A DNA stretch of 64,000 bases from an uncultured Pseudomonadales bacterium. Lineage in GTDB: Bacteria; Pseudomonadota; Gammaproteobacteria; Pseudomonadales; Azotimanducaceae. Numbering within the stretch: position 1 is the stretch's first letter; every line of letters starts with the position of its first letter. A model generated the notes under the pieces. That model saw only the letters and a program-made list of their open reading frames with translations. It was not told the origin of the DNA and made no database searches. Where the stretch lies: positions 919,271 to 983,270 of the forward strand of contig CALSMJ010000001.1 of the NCBI GenBank assembly GCA_943787425.1. The letters are read 5' to 3'. Below are positions 44,438 through 53,891 of this stretch, piece by piece. Position numbers and translations under genes: made by a program.

Positions 44438-45202
44438 CTAAGGGGTTAAATCAATCCAACCAAACCCCTCAGCTTGACTTGCCAAGGTCAACAACCCTTC
44501 CCAACCACAGAGCATTCGGGTCAGTGCGGCTTTCGCCAGCGCTGGCTGATTGTTTTTTTCACTAACATGCGAGATCACTAAGTTCTGTAACCGAGACAGA
44601 TTCAGCGACCCAACAAGTTCTGCGGCTTGGTCATTGGATAAGTGGCCAAAATTACCGCCCACCCTGCGCTTTAAAGCGGCCGGGTAGGGCCCAGACGCCA
44701 ACATCTCTTTATCATAATTGCATTCCAGCATCAGCAAGTCACAATCGTGATAACGGTCTCGAACGTGTTCCGAGATGTGCCCCAAATCCGTTAAGACACC
44801 CACCCGGCAGCTGCCTTCATTGAAAATAAACTGACAAGGCTCTCGAGCATCGTGGGGCACGACGACAGGCTCAACCTGGATCGAGCCAATTGAAAACGAT
44901 TGTTCATAATGAATTGGTTTTAATGCTGGGAGCGGACCAGTTCGCTTGGCATCATAGGTACTCGGGGTCATGTAAGCCGGAATGTGAAATTTTCGTGAGA
45001 AGGCCGCGACCCCATTGATGTGATCGGCATGCTCATGAGTCACCAACACAGCGTCAATATCCAAAGGCGATAAATCGAGCCGGGCTAAACGGCGAAGGGT
45101 TTCTTTTAAGCCAAACCCAAGGTCTAGTAACAGCCTGCCCTCGCGCCCCTCAATAACGGTGCTATTGCCCTTGCTGCCACTGCCTAAAGATGCAACCCGC
45201 AT
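44438..45202 (-). CDS. MBL-fold metallo-hydrolase (YycJ/WalJ-like)
   Basis: Metallo-beta-lactamase-fold hydrolase of 254 aa. It starts RVASLGSGSKGNSTVIEG, and the zinc motif is VTHEHADHINGV (about residues 54-65), with further ligands in VPHDARE (about 110), LTDLGHISEH (about 137) and the final FGHLSNDQAAEL region (about 192). This branch includes YycJ/WalJ, reported as DNA exonuclease-like enzymes. It is the last gene of a run bamC-dapA upstream, four bases after bamC. Confidence 0.88.
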   Translation of the reverse strand: MRVASLGSGSKGNSTVIEGREGRLLLDLGFGLKETLRRLARLDLSPLDIDAVLVTHEHADHINGVAAFSRKFHIPAYMTPSTYDAKRTGPLPALKPIHYEQSFSIGSIQVEPVVVPHDAREPCQFIFNEGSCRVGVLTDLGHISEHVRDRYHDCDLLMLECNYDKEMLASGPYPAALKRRVGGNFGHLSNDQAAELVGSLNLSRLQNLVISHVSEKNNQPALAKAALTRMLCGWEGLLTLASQAEGFGWIDLTP

Positions 45203-45205
45203 GAA

Positions 45206-46282
45206 TTAAGTCGAGTACTCTTTGATAACCTTTAGTAATCGCTCAGCAGCCAATCCATCTGCAAAGCCGTCGCCTTGATAAACTGTGACCAGTACTTCGC
45301 CTTCGACATCTTCCAAACGGACCTCATAGACGTCTGTTGCCGCTTGAGCCTTATCACCACCGCTGAATAGCTTTCGAAAAAAGGACGGCTTCGAGAGATG
45401 GCTTGGCGTGTAATAGACGAAATAGGTCTTAGTACTACGATTAATATCATTTACCGGAATATTCGCATTTTCTAACGCATCGCCAACCGTCGCCCATGCC
45501 CGATTGAAATCAAGTTTATAACGCAGCTCCGGTTTAATTCGATCGGGGATTAGACGCGTGCGACCTTCCGTCAAACCGGACGCCATCATACTCATCGTAC
45601 CCTGACTGATATTTTCACCCAGATAATAGGCCATGGCTTTTAAGACTTCGCGTTCCAATGCCAAGTCAGCACTGCGTCCTTCCCAAACCATATTATCCAA
45701 TCGGTAAGGCGCATCCGCAGGCACTTCACGCTGCTCAATATACAGTTCGGTACTACCACTTCGAACGCCTGGCTCGAGCCTTAACTTAAACTGATACAGG
45801 TTGATATCCCGAGTGTTTCGAAAGACATTGCCTTGCCGAATACTTTCAAAGACCGCCTCTGCTTCGCCCTGCCTTGCTGTCAGCCATTTACTGGTCAATA
45901 TACCCGATGCTGGATCGGCGGCCGAGACTTCTAAGTTATTGGCTTCCCAGAACTGTACGACTTTCGGCCAAACCACCGACGGGGGGATATCTAAGAAAAC
46001 CCATTGCGCGTCATCAAGCTTCTTAATGACAATTTGGTCAACACCATAGCGGGTGCTGAGCGGTTCCGGCCGCCTGAGCTCGTAACGGGTGCCAACCAAT
46101 CCACGCGGATCCTCGATTTCTGGAATGGGCATCATTTCCACATACGCCGGCGTCTCAAGTCCTTCAGGCATCTGCGTCAGTTTGGAGCTGCCCGTTTCCA
46201 GTCGCCCGATCATCTCTTCGTTGCCAAACCAGCCGCAGCCAGTCGCCCCAAAAATCAATGCGCCTAAAAACCAGTTTCTCAT
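45206..46282 (-). CDS. bamC: Outer-membrane assembly lipoprotein BamC
   Basis: Lipoprotein partner in the BAM complex that inserts beta-barrel proteins in the outer membrane. The 358-residue precursor has a short signal peptide ending in the lipobox GATGC (Cys at about residue 16), a flexible N-terminal segment, and two helix-grip domains (about 100-210 and 240-355), the second starting KLDFNRAWATVGDALENANI. It overlaps dapA upstream by four bases, as in many gammaproteobacteria, where dapA-bamC is a conserved pair. Confidence 0.92.
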   Translation of the reverse strand: MRNWFLGALIFGATGCGWFGNEEMIGRLETGSSKLTQMPEGLETPAYVEMMPIPEIEDPRGLVGTRYELRRPEPLSTRYGVDQIVIKKLDDAQWVFLDIPPSVVWPKVVQFWEANNLEVSAADPASGILTSKWLTARQGEAEAVFESIRQGNVFRNTRDINLYQFKLRLEPGVRSGSTELYIEQREVPADAPYRLDNMVWEGRSADLALEREVLKAMAYYLGENISQGTMSMMASGLTEGRTRLIPDRIKPELRYKLDFNRAWATVGDALENANIPVNDINRSTKTYFVYYTPSHLSKPSFFRKLFSGGDKAQAATDVYEVRLEDVEGEVLVTVYQGDGFADGLAAERLLKVIKEYST

Positions 46283-47160
46283 GATGGATTGATCCCCGCT
46301 GTCATCATCGCCTGTTTAACCTGCTCGTGATGGTGCTTTGAAAGTGGCGTTAATGGTAGTCGAATCCCTTTTGAAATGCGCCCCATTTCTGCGAGCGCCC
46401 ACTTCACAGGGATCGGGTTCGATTCGACAAAAAGACTCTGATGCAGCGCCATTAAGGGCTCATTTAAGGCCTCGGCATGGGCTCGATCACCCGCAGTCGC
46501 AGCGGCGGCCATCGCAGCCATTTGCGCGGGCACAAGGTTTGCAGTCACACTAATGGTGCCCTGGCCGCCCTGCAGCATCAATTCACAAGCCGTCTCATCA
46601 TCACCCGAAAAAATCAGGAAATCATCACCGCACAAAGCGCGAATGGATGCTGCACGGTCAATCAACCCCGTCGCCTCTTTAATACCAAGCACCTGCGGAA
46701 TGTCCGCAAGTCGTTTGACGGTTTCAGGCAATAAGTCACAAGCGGTTCTGCCCGGTACGTTATACAGGATCTGCGGCAAATCGACCGCGGCAGCGATGGC
46801 TTTGTGATGCAAAAACAATCCCTCTTGGGTCGGCTTATTGTAATACGGTGTTACCAGTAGGCAGGCATCTGCACCGGCATCTTTCGCGAAGGCTGTGAAG
46901 TCAATTGCTTCGCGGGTCGAATTGGCTCCGGTTCCGGCCACGACGGGTACGCGCCCATTGGCAGCAGTGACCACCGCGCGAATGATTTCGCAGTGCTCAT
47001 GCGGCGTCACAGTTGGCGATTCACCCGTGGTACCAACCGGGACGATGGCCTGCGTACCACTTTGAATGTGCCAATTCACCAATGCTTCGAGCCGATCCCA
47101 ATCGACAGATTCATCGGATTGCATCGGCGTAACCAGGGCGACAATGCTGCCTCGGATCAT
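46279..47160 (-). CDS. dapA: 4-hydroxy-tetrahydrodipicolinate synthase
   Basis: First committed enzyme of lysine and meso-diaminopimelate synthesis, condensing pyruvate with aspartate semialdehyde. The start is placed at the ATG at 47160 (MIRGSIVALVTPM), the usual family N-terminus; a longer frame from 47262 would add 34 residues unlike the family. The protein is 293 aa with the TTGES substrate motif (about residue 44), the proton-relay tyrosine in YNVPGRT (about 133) and the Schiff-base lysine in GIKEATG (about 161). Confidence 0.95.
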   Translation of the reverse strand: MIRGSIVALVTPMQSDESVDWDRLEALVNWHIQSGTQAIVPVGTTGESPTVTPHEHCEIIRAVVTAANGRVPVVAGTGANSTREAIDFTAFAKDAGADACLLVTPYYNKPTQEGLFLHHKAIAAAVDLPQILYNVPGRTACDLLPETVKRLADIPQVLGIKEATGLIDRAASIRALCGDDFLIFSGDDETACELMLQGGQGTISVTANLVPAQMAAMAAAATAGDRAHAEALNEPLMALHQSLFVESNPIPVKWALAEMGRISKGIRLPLTPLSKHHHEQVKQAMMTAGINPS

Positions 47161-47236
47161 AAAGCATGATTCCATGAAAAAAAGGGGGTCATAATAGCCA
47201 TGCTGGTATGCAGGTACAACTGCCGAGGGGTCAAAA

Positions 47237-48289
47237 CTAAACTTGTCGCCTAGGCCAAGCACTCAAAAGCGCTTTGATCAAAATCGCTAAGGGGATCGCA
47301 AAAAACACCCCGGCCAATCCAAACCAAGCGCCAAAAATCAAAACCGCCAAAATAATCGCAAGCGGGTGCAAATTGTTGGCCTCTGAAAACAGTATCGGCA
47401 CCAAGACCAACCCATCTAAGGCCTGGATAACAAGATAACCGACCATTAGATAGAAAAAATCGCTCGAGAGCCCAAATTGCATTAAGGCGACAATGGTCAC
47501 CGGTACGGTCACTGCGGCAATGCCAAGATAGGGAATAATGACGGACAACCCGACTAAAAACCCCAGCAATGCAGCATAGTTAAGGTCGAAAACTGCGAAC
47601 AAGCCGTAGGTCACCAATCCCGCAATAATCAGCTCCAGAAACTTCCCGCGAACATAGTTCTCCATTTGTCCACTCAACTCACTCCCGATTTGATTCATCA
47701 AAGGCCGCTCCTCGGGTAAAAAATCTAAAAAATACGACAGCAGTTGATCTTTATCCTTAAGTAAAAAGAAAACCAAAATCGGAACGAGCAAGGTATAGCC
47801 CAAAACCGTAATGAGCACTGGCAACTGGGAGATCGAAACGGTCAACAGCCATTGTCCGAGCGCCGTTGCTTCATCGCTTAGCAAATTCACCCAAACGCTG
47901 ATCTGGCGTTCGGAAATCACCAAAGGGAAATGTGTTTGCAGCGAGACCAGCGTTGCTGACAACCGATCACTGAGCTCTGGTAAGTCTCGGTAGAGGCTTC
48001 CAAGCTGACGCCAAAACCGAGGTAACAAAAACAATAAGAAGCCAACAAAGCCCCCGAGAAACAACAAATACGTGATGGTTACCGAGAACGAACGGGGGAC
48101 CCTTAAACGTTGCAACTGATTGATCACCCCTTGCATGACGTAGGCCAAGACAATCCCCGTCAGAATTGGCACCAAAACAGAGCCCAGCATTACGAACAGC
48201 AGGATCACACTCAGCATGATTGCAAGCAGGATCAGCGCTTCTTCGTCTGAGAAGTACCGACCCACCCATTTTTTAAGAATTGCTTTCAC
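47237..48289 (-). CDS. AI-2E-family membrane permease (PerM type)
   Basis: Inner-membrane protein of 350 aa with about seven to eight hydrophobic segments, matching the AI-2E transporter/PerM family. Landmarks are VLVPILTGIVLAYVMQGVIN (about residues 39-58), the mid-protein QMENYVRGKFLELIIAGLVT (about 208-227) and GLSVIIPYLG near 250. Family members export small molecules or act as Na+/H+ antiporters; the role of PerM-type members is not settled. Overlaps the TusA-like gene by four bases. Confidence 0.86.
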   Translation of the reverse strand: MKAILKKWVGRYFSDEEALILLAIMLSVILLFVMLGSVLVPILTGIVLAYVMQGVINQLQRLRVPRSFSVTITYLLFLGGFVGFLLFLLPRFWRQLGSLYRDLPELSDRLSATLVSLQTHFPLVISERQISVWVNLLSDEATALGQWLLTVSISQLPVLITVLGYTLLVPILVFFLLKDKDQLLSYFLDFLPEERPLMNQIGSELSGQMENYVRGKFLELIIAGLVTYGLFAVFDLNYAALLGFLVGLSVIIPYLGIAAVTVPVTIVALMQFGLSSDFFYLMVGYLVIQALDGLVLVPILFSEANNLHPLAIILAVLIFGAWFGLAGVFFAIPLAILIKALLSAWPRRQV

Positions 48290-48537
48290 GCCGCGCGATC
48301 ACTTTTTTTCAACCAATGTTTGTAAACACCGGCTTCGTCGGTTTGGTTTATCAACACATGGCCACTTTGGGTTGCAAACACTTGAAAATCCCGAACAGAA
48401 CCCGCGTCAGTTGACTCAACCAAAAGCACTTGGCCTGCAACCAGCTTATTGAGCATCTGTTTCGCTTTTAATAGCGGCATCGGGCAATTTAATCCTTTTG
48501 TATCTAACTGCACGGGGTCATTGCACTGTATATCCAC
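48286..48537 (-). CDS. TusA-like sulfur-carrier protein
   Basis: Small sulfur-carrier protein with the TusA signature LDTKGLNCPMPLLKAKQML (the conserved cysteine follows LN). I start it at the GTG at 48537 because AAAGGA lies seven bases before it; the longer frame from 48606 would overlap the divergent bepA start and adds a hydrophobic stretch unlike the family. It gives about 83 aa. TusA relays sulfur from IscS for tRNA thiolation and molybdenum cofactor assembly, so it may help FdhD, but that link is only inference. Confidence 0.85.
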   Translation of the reverse strand: MDIQCNDPVQLDTKGLNCPMPLLKAKQMLNKLVAGQVLLVESTDAGSVRDFQVFATQSGHVLINQTDEAGVYKHWLKKSDRAA

Positions 48538-48632
48538 AACGGCATCCTTTGGGTCCTTATTCAAAAAGTATATCAGGCCAAAGCCAATGATACAGGTTGA
48601 ACTCAAGGGCTCACCCCTGCGAACATAGCGTT

Positions 48633-50093
48633 ATGACATCGCGCCACTTCATGAACTTCGTCTTGCGTACCGGCTGCGCCGGGCTTGTGCTGTTGGCGAT
48701 TACGACTCAATCAGCGAACAACGACTTAAATCTACCTGAACTCGGCGGGAGCAGTCCGGCAACCACCTCGCTTGCCTTTGAACATGATCTTGGCCAACGC
48801 TTTTTAAGAGCCGTTCGAGCGCAAACGCCGAGCTATCAGGACCCCCTGGTCATCGACTATTTAGAACACCTCATATTCGCATTATCGGAACATAGTGACC
48901 TTGAAGATCGCCGCCTGTATATCACGCTGATTGAGAACGCATCGATCAATGCGTTTGCTGCGCCCGGCGGCGTGCTGGGAATCAATCATGGTTTATTTCT
49001 CCACGCGGAGACCCAGCATGAATTCTCTGCCATTCTGGCGCATGAGCTTGCGCACCTTAGCCAACGTCATTTTGCAAGAGGTGTCGAGGCCAGTAAAAAG
49101 GCCGGTGTTATTTCAATAGCAGGCCTACTCGCCGGCGTGATACTTGCTGCCACAGCAGGGTCAGAGGCTGGCATGGCGGCGCTCACGACCAGTCGCGGCA
49201 TCGCGAGTACGCAGCAACTGAGCTATAGCAGAACGCGAGAATCTGAAGCAGATCGAATTGGGATCAGCACAATGACCCGGGCCAACCTTGACCCCAGAGC
49301 AATGGCGTACATGTTTGAACGGCTGGATCGACTGAACCGAGGTAGCGGCGAACAAATTCCTGAGTTTCTTCGAACCCACCCCGTAACCCGAAGTCGAATC
49401 AGCGACGCCTACAACCAAACTGAAAGCCTGGCCAAGAAAAAATGGGAACCGGATTTTGATTACCAACTCATCCGCGCTCGGGTCATGGTCTCGGATGCCG
49501 ATGTCATCCAAAACGTCATCAAACGCTTTGAAAACCACGCACAGGTCCGACAGGGCGTAGCCTTGAGTGCAACCCAATATGGTTTGGCGCTAGCCTATAC
49601 CAAGGCAAAGCGATTTAACGAGGCTAAGGTCTTACTCGATGACCTGCTGAGGCAGTATCCGAACCATATCGCCCTGGAGCTTGCTGAAATAGAGCGTTTG
49701 GCAGCCAACGGGCAGTTGTCCGAGGCCCTCGCCGCTGCGCGCCGCGTGCGCGCGATTAATCCGAACAATTATCCCATCTCGATGATCTACGCAAGACTGC
49801 TCGACCAATCAGAGCGCCCAGATCTTGCGAGCGACGTGCTGAATGAACTGGTTCTTACCCGCACCCAAGATGATCAAGTTTGGTATCAGCTGGCAGAGAG
49901 CTTGGGGTTGGCCAACGACATTCCTGGCGTTCACCAGGCCCGAGCAGAATACTTTCTGCTCAACGGCGACTTGGAAGGCGCTGCGAAACAATTAGGTTAC
50001 GCACTCCCGCTCGTCCGGCAGAACTTTCAACTGAGCGCGAAAATAAAACAGCGTATTGATGAGATTTGGGCGTTACAAGACCAATCTCAGTAA
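48633..50093 (+). CDS. bepA: Periplasmic M48 metalloprotease with TPR domain (BepA/YfgC)
   Basis: Periplasmic protease and chaperone acting on stalled LptD and BamA assembly in the outer membrane. From the ATG at 48633 the 486-residue precursor has a signal peptide (MNFVLRTGCAGLVLLAITTQ), the zinc motif HELAHLSQRHF (about 137-147), the third zinc ligand in ESEADRIG (about 201) and C-terminal TPR helices (about 290-480). A start 12 codons earlier is possible but gives an unusual leader. It diverges from the TusA-like gene. Confidence 0.93.
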   Translation: MTSRHFMNFVLRTGCAGLVLLAITTQSANNDLNLPELGGSSPATTSLAFEHDLGQRFLRAVRAQTPSYQDPLVIDYLEHLIFALSEHSDLEDRRLYITLIENASINAFAAPGGVLGINHGLFLHAETQHEFSAILAHELAHLSQRHFARGVEASKKAGVISIAGLLAGVILAATAGSEAGMAALTTSRGIASTQQLSYSRTRESEADRIGISTMTRANLDPRAMAYMFERLDRLNRGSGEQIPEFLRTHPVTRSRISDAYNQTESLAKKKWEPDFDYQLIRARVMVSDADVIQNVIKRFENHAQVRQGVALSATQYGLALAYTKAKRFNEAKVLLDDLLRQYPNHIALELAEIERLAANGQLSEALAAARRVRAINPNNYPISMIYARLLDQSERPDLASDVLNELVLTRTQDDQVWYQLAESLGLANDIPGVHQARAEYFLLNGDLEGAAKQLGYALPLVRQNFQLSAKIKQRIDEIWALQDQSQ

Positions 50094-50129
50094 CTTTTAC
50101 ACCCGGTTGACAGCATCCATTACCGTCTG

Positions 50130-51164
50130 TCAGAGCTTAAAATTTAGCATGCGTTGCAATGGCACCAGAGCCTTTTCAGCCAAAGCAACTGGGACAAGAA
50201 TTTCCTGATCTTGCCGCAGTAAAGCGCGCTCAACCTGCTCAAGACTGTTCATCGCCATCCAAGGGCAGTGGGCACAACTTTTACACGTCGCGCCACTGCC
50301 CGCTGTGGGCGCTTCTAAAAATCGCTTTGCCGGTGCTTGTTGCTGCATTTTATAAAAAATGCCCCGATCCGTTGCCACGATGAAGGTGTCGGCATCTGTC
50401 TCAACGGCTGCCTTAATCAGTTGCGATGTTGAGCCCACAACGTCCGCCATCGCAACAACACTTTCCGGAGACTCGGGATGGACTAAGACCACAGCATCTG
50501 GATAAACCTTCAGTAAATCTGCAATCCCACGGGCTTTAAATTCCTCGTGAACCACACACGCACCCTGCCAAAGCAACATATCAGCACCCGTCTGTTGCTG
50601 AACGTAGGCTCCTAAATATCGATCGGGCGCCCATAATATTTTCTCGCCCTGACCGCTCAAATGCTCAACAACATCCAACGCTATGCTGGAGGTCACCACC
50701 CAATCTGCGCGCGCCTTGACCGCAGCCGACGTATTGGCATACACCACAACCGTTCGATCGCTGTGTTCGTCGCAAAAAGCCTCGAAGGCATCAATCGGAC
50801 ATCCCAGATCCAAAGAACAAGTCGCTTGCAAGGTTGGCATTAGAACCGTTTTATCCGGACTCAGAATCTTCGCCGTTTCCCCCATAAAACGGACCCCCGC
50901 AACAACAATTCGCTGCGCCGGACTCATCGCACCAAAGCGCGCCATTTCTAGGGAATCGGCAACGCAACCGCCTGTCTCATCGGCTAGGGCCTGCAAGTCT
51001 GGATCAGTATAGTAATGCGCAACCAGCGTCGCATTTTGCTGCTCGAGCAGGGCTTTAATTCGCGTCACCAAGGCCGCTTTTTCTGCGCGACTGAGCCCAC
51101 TTGGCGCGGGATGCTGCGGAATAGTGATATTCATATCGATGTCCAATGCCTTATGTTTCATCAA
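50130..51164 (-). CDS. nadA: Quinolinate synthase
   Basis: [4Fe-4S] enzyme condensing iminoaspartate with dihydroxyacetone phosphate to quinolinate in NAD synthesis. The 344-residue protein has the three conserved cysteine regions: [13 protein letters not shown] (about residues 64-76), [13 protein letters not shown] (about 113-125) and the C-terminal [14 protein letters not shown] (about 295-308). The presence of this aspartate route means the kynureninase gene in this window is not needed for NAD and more likely serves tryptophan catabolism. Confidence 0.95.
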   Translation of the reverse strand: MMKHKALDIDMNITIPQHPAPSGLSRAEKAALVTRIKALLEQQNATLVAHYYTDPDLQALADETGGCVADSLEMARFGAMSPAQRIVVAGVRFMGETAKILSPDKTVLMPTLQATCSLDLGCPIDAFEAFCDEHSDRTVVVYANTSAAVKARADWVVTSSIALDVVEHLSGQGEKILWAPDRYLGAYVQQQTGADMLLWQGACVVHEEFKARGIADLLKVYPDAVVLVHPESPESVVAMADVVGSTSQLIKAAVETDADTFIVATDRGIFYKMQQQAPAKRFLEAPTAGSGATCKSCAHCPWMAMNSLEQVERALLRQDQEILVPVALAEKALVPLQRMLNFKL

Positions 51165-51240
51165 CGAAACGGTCCCTAAAAATTAAGTCCCTGACGCTTA
51201 CTTGGTAGTAATTACGCAAGGGGTATCCGACAATGACCCC

Positions 51241-52161
51241 ATGAAGCTATTGTTTCTCACCCAACCGCTTGATGTCAAAGAAGACGGCAATTTAGCCTTG
51301 CTAACGCACGCTGCGATCACGGCGGGTGTTGACGTTGCCTGGGGTCACATCGATCAATTGAGCCTCGTTGCCGGCGAAGTGCTCACGCGTGGCCAGCGCC
51401 TGATGTCACACCAGTCTTTTCAGCCCGATCCCACTATTGATCAAGCATTAGCCTGCCGCGACTTTGATCTGGTTTGGTTACTGTCGCTTGGCAAACGCAA
51501 CAGCTTTTTAGATAAGATTCAGCTCCTCAAAATACTGGAAGCCCAGACGCGGGTTATTAACAGCACCGAAGCGCTTCTCTACCTCAGAAGCAAATACGGT
51601 CTGACGCAACTCGGTGATCTGTTTCAACATCCCAAAACATTTGCCAGCAACCAAGCTGAGACCTTCATTGAAATCATTGCGCGTGGCGGAGAGTGGATTC
51701 TAAAACCGGCTGCCGGTAGTCTCGGGCAGGGCATATTTTTAGTCAATCAAGACACTCACGGTTATCCAAACCTGATTCGCTACCTGTTGGGCCAGAATGC
51801 GGATCAATATTTGATTCTTCAAGCGCATATTCCGGACATAACCCGCGGTGAAAAGCGCGTCTTAATGGCAGCTGGCCACTTTATCGGCGCCTACCTTCGG
51901 CGCCAAGACCTAGATCACCGGACTAACTTGATGCAGGGCGGCAAAGCAGAGGCAACCACCCTATCCAAACCGGAGCAGGCACTCGTTCAAAAGCTCGGCG
52001 CCTACTGCTCAAAACTCGGTGCCGAATTCATTGGCATTGATCTGGTCTATCCGTATGTCATCGAGATCAACGTCATCAACCCCGGCGGACTCGGCACCCT
52101 GATGTCACTCGGCAAGGGGAATCAGGCGGGCGCCGTCATCAAGGCAATCCTTCAGACATAG
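51241..52161 (+). CDS. gshB: ATP-grasp ligase, prokaryotic glutathione synthetase type
   Basis: A 306-residue ATP-grasp enzyme from the ATG at 51241, preferred because MKLLFLTQPL matches the family; an upstream start at 51202 has no ribosome site. It shows the GshB layout: N-terminal domain with DFDLVWLLSL (the usual MRKDPP is absent), ATP-grasp loop WILKPAAGSLGQGIF (about residues 154-168), EKRVLMAAGHFIGAYLRR (about 204-221), and the metal/ATP end IGIDLVYPYVIEINVINPGG. It may make glutathione from gamma-glutamylcysteine, but divergence near the N-terminus means another ligase activity is possible. Confidence 0.8.
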   Translation: MKLLFLTQPLDVKEDGNLALLTHAAITAGVDVAWGHIDQLSLVAGEVLTRGQRLMSHQSFQPDPTIDQALACRDFDLVWLLSLGKRNSFLDKIQLLKILEAQTRVINSTEALLYLRSKYGLTQLGDLFQHPKTFASNQAETFIEIIARGGEWILKPAAGSLGQGIFLVNQDTHGYPNLIRYLLGQNADQYLILQAHIPDITRGEKRVLMAAGHFIGAYLRRQDLDHRTNLMQGGKAEATTLSKPEQALVQKLGAYCSKLGAEFIGIDLVYPYVIEINVINPGGLGTLMSLGKGNQAGAVIKAILQT

Positions 52162-52164
52162 ATC

Positions 52165-52192
52165 TTGAGTTTTCAGTACGAATCAGTATCAT
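52165..52192 (+). promoter_or_regulatory. Candidate sigma-70 promoter of tRNA-Lys
   Basis: TTGAGT at 52165-52170 and TATCAT at 52187-52192 are 16 bases apart and end 14 bases before the tRNA. A GC-rich discriminator follows (GGGCGCC), typical of stringently controlled stable-RNA promoters. The call rests on sequence match and position only. Confidence 0.55.
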
Positions 52193-52206
52193 GGGCGCCT
52201 TTGCAC

Positions 52207-52282
52207 GGGCCGTTAGCTCAGTTGGTAGAGCAGTTGGCTTTTAACCAATTGGTCCCGCGTTCGAGTCGCGGACGGCCCACCA
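52207..52282 (+). tRNA. tRNA-Lys (anticodon TTT)
   Basis: A 76-base cloverleaf with encoded CCA. The acceptor stem pairs GGGCCGT with the ACGGCCC before CCA, the D-arm is AGCTCAGTTGGTAGAGC, the anticodon stem GTTGG/CCAAT holds the loop CTTTTAA with anticodon TTT, and the T-arm has GTTCGAGTC. TTT reads lysine codons AAA and AAG. It has its own promoter and terminator. Confidence 0.97.
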
Positions 52283-52288
52283 AGCATG

Positions 52289-52329
52289 AAAGGGTTAAGC
52301 AGTTTATCGCTGCTTAACCCTTTATTTTT
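52289..52329 (+). terminator. Rho-independent terminator after tRNA-Lys
   Basis: A perfect 14-bp stem (AAAGGGTTAAGCAG paired with CTGCTTAACCCTTT) around a 7-base loop, followed by ATTTTTT. Starts seven bases past the tRNA CCA end. Textbook form; the A/T-rich end could also stop transcription from the opposite strand. Confidence 0.92.
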
Positions 52330-52683
52330 TCCGAAACTGTTCCAGCCAGCCCCCCGACGCAGCCCAAGACCCTCGCCCGCAGACAAGCGCGCTGCTCACT
52401 GTTAGGCCCGCTTACGACTCCTCGTCGGATGGTCGTCAACATGCCCCAAGGGGTCTTCAGAATGGGATAGATCTGTATCCTAAACCGCTCATTCGACAGC
52501 GCAGCCCCGTTCAAGCCTAGTGCCACCATTTTCGTTTAGGAAAAGCGGATAAACGCCGCGCTGCCAAACCGCGGCCTTCATCCGGGTTCGTTAGATTAAT
52601 GCGCGAACACCAAGTTAAAAAAGACGTCTTCCTCGAACCGCTCAAGCAACAGCCATCAGACGCTCGCTTCGCCATGACTACGA
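52330..52683. other. Intergenic region between tRNA-Lys and dedA
   Basis: About 350 bases after convergent transcription units with no gene I can support. Two minus-strand frames overlap it (52314-52529 and 52517-52921), but the second runs antisense-frame into dedA and neither has known content. The spacerless palindrome GGAAGACGTCTT (near 52623-52634) with a T-run on the minus strand might end the dedA-que operon. Confidence 0.4.
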
Positions 52684-53196
52684 CTAACCAAACAAAGCAT
52701 CTGCGCCGAGTACTAAGCCAGCCAAGCCCGCGCCCCAAATGCTGCACGCCAATAGATCCAACCACAGAAAGGTCCACGGGGAAAACCCGCTCACGCCCAA
52801 CAGCATGGGCACTAAACTTCGGATCATGGTAAGAAGTCTTCCCAAAAGCACCGCATAGGCGCCAAAACGAATTAGGAAATTCTGAGCCCGCGCGACCGCC
52901 GAGGCCTTTGTTTGCGCCCAACGCGACTGTAGCACGCGGTCACCCAACGAGCGGCCCAGATGAAATCCGAATTGGTCCGCCAGAAATGCGCCCACCATGG
53001 CGGCTAAAACAATTTCCGGTAAGGTTAATAAGCCTTGAACATAGATCACACTTGCCAACGACAAGAGCACCGCGCCACTCACCAACAAGCCGATTCCTGG
53101 ACAGGCTTCCGCAAACCCAAGCAGTGCTAACCCAACCAGCGCAAAATCAGGGTTTTTAGACGCCCAAGCTGCAAATTCTTGGGTATAACCCATCAT
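52684..53196 (-). CDS. DedA-family (SNARE-associated/VTT) membrane protein
   Basis: A 170-residue inner-membrane protein of the DedA family, linked to lipid carrier recycling or envelope homeostasis. It shows the amphipathic N-terminal helix with [18 protein letters not shown] (the conserved E-x-x-x-P region, about residues 28-45), [17 protein letters not shown] (about 68-84), and the typical glycine/arginine loop [19 protein letters not shown] (about 109-127). It is slightly short for the family. It overlaps the queC end by four bases. Confidence 0.88.
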   Translation of the reverse strand: MMGYTQEFAAWASKNPDFALVGLALLGFAEACPGIGLLVSGAVLLSLASVIYVQGLLTLPEIVLAAMVGAFLADQFGFHLGRSLGDRVLQSRWAQTKASAVARAQNFLIRFGAYAVLLGRLLTMIRSLVPMLLGVSGFSPWTFLWLDLLACSIWGAGLAGLVLGADALFG

Positions 53197-53891
53197 CTCG
53201 TCGAAGCTGCCCGATACCGTGTCGGATCCGGCTGCCCAGCCTCAATAAAGCCGATCCGTCTCAAGCCACAACTGTCACAGACACCGCAGGCCGCGCCCTG
53301 CTCATCAAGCTGATAACAGGAAACCGTTTGGCTATAGTCAACGCCTAGGGCGAGGCCTTTTAAAATAATGTCACCTTTCGACAACGCGATTAACGGCGCA
53401 TGAATCCTTAGAAACGCCCCTTCAACCCCACGCCGGGTTGCTAGGTTTGCCATCGCCTCGAAGGCCGCAATATATTCCGGCCGACAATCGGGATAGCCCG
53501 AATAATCCACAGCGTTTACGCCGACAAACACGTCTAACGCGCCCAGCACTTCTGCCCAAGCCAAAGCAAAGGATAGGAAAATCGTATTTCTAGCGGGGAC
53601 ATAGGTAATCGGAATCGCCAAATCGCTTTCATCGAACGCGGGCACAGAAAGACCCTCATCCGTCAGGGCAGAGCCGCCAAAAGCCGCCAAGTCGATGGTC
53701 GTCACACGATGCTCGACGGCCCCTAAACGAGTGGCGATCCGCTTGGCAAAAGTTAATTCCGTCTGGTGTCGCTGCCCATAATCAAAGCTCATGCAATAGC
53801 ATTGGAAACCCTCCGAGATAGCGCCTGCAAGCACCGTCGCTGAATCAAGTCCGCCGGACAACAAAATGACGGCCTTTTTTTGATCAGACAC
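53193..53891 (-). CDS. queC: 7-cyano-7-deazaguanine synthase
   Basis: Makes preQ0 from 7-carboxy-7-deazaguanine, ammonia and ATP for queuosine. I place the start at the GTG at 53891, giving [20 protein letters not shown], the normal N-terminus; the longer frame from 53942 overlaps queE by 59 bases and adds odd residues. The 232-residue product has the PP-loop SGGLDS (about residues 12-17) and the C-terminal zinc cysteines [11 protein letters not shown] (about 206-216) plus an upstream Cys. Cotranslated with queE (eight-base overlap). Confidence 0.93.
   Translation of the reverse strand: MSDQKKAVILLSGGLDSATVLAGAISEGFQCYCMSFDYGQRHQTELTFAKRIATRLGAVEHRVTTIDLAAFGGSALTDEGLSVPAFDESDLAIPITYVPARNTIFLSFALAWAEVLGALDVFVGVNAVDYSGYPDCRPEYIAAFEAMANLATRRGVEGAFLRIHAPLIALSKGDIILKGLALGVDYSQTVSCYQLDEQGAACGVCDSCGLRRIGFIEAGQPDPTRYRAASTR

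Noticed and set aside
52517-52921. 134-codon minus-strand ORF
   Set aside because: It overlaps dedA in another frame on the same strand and has no family features; dedA has clear ones.
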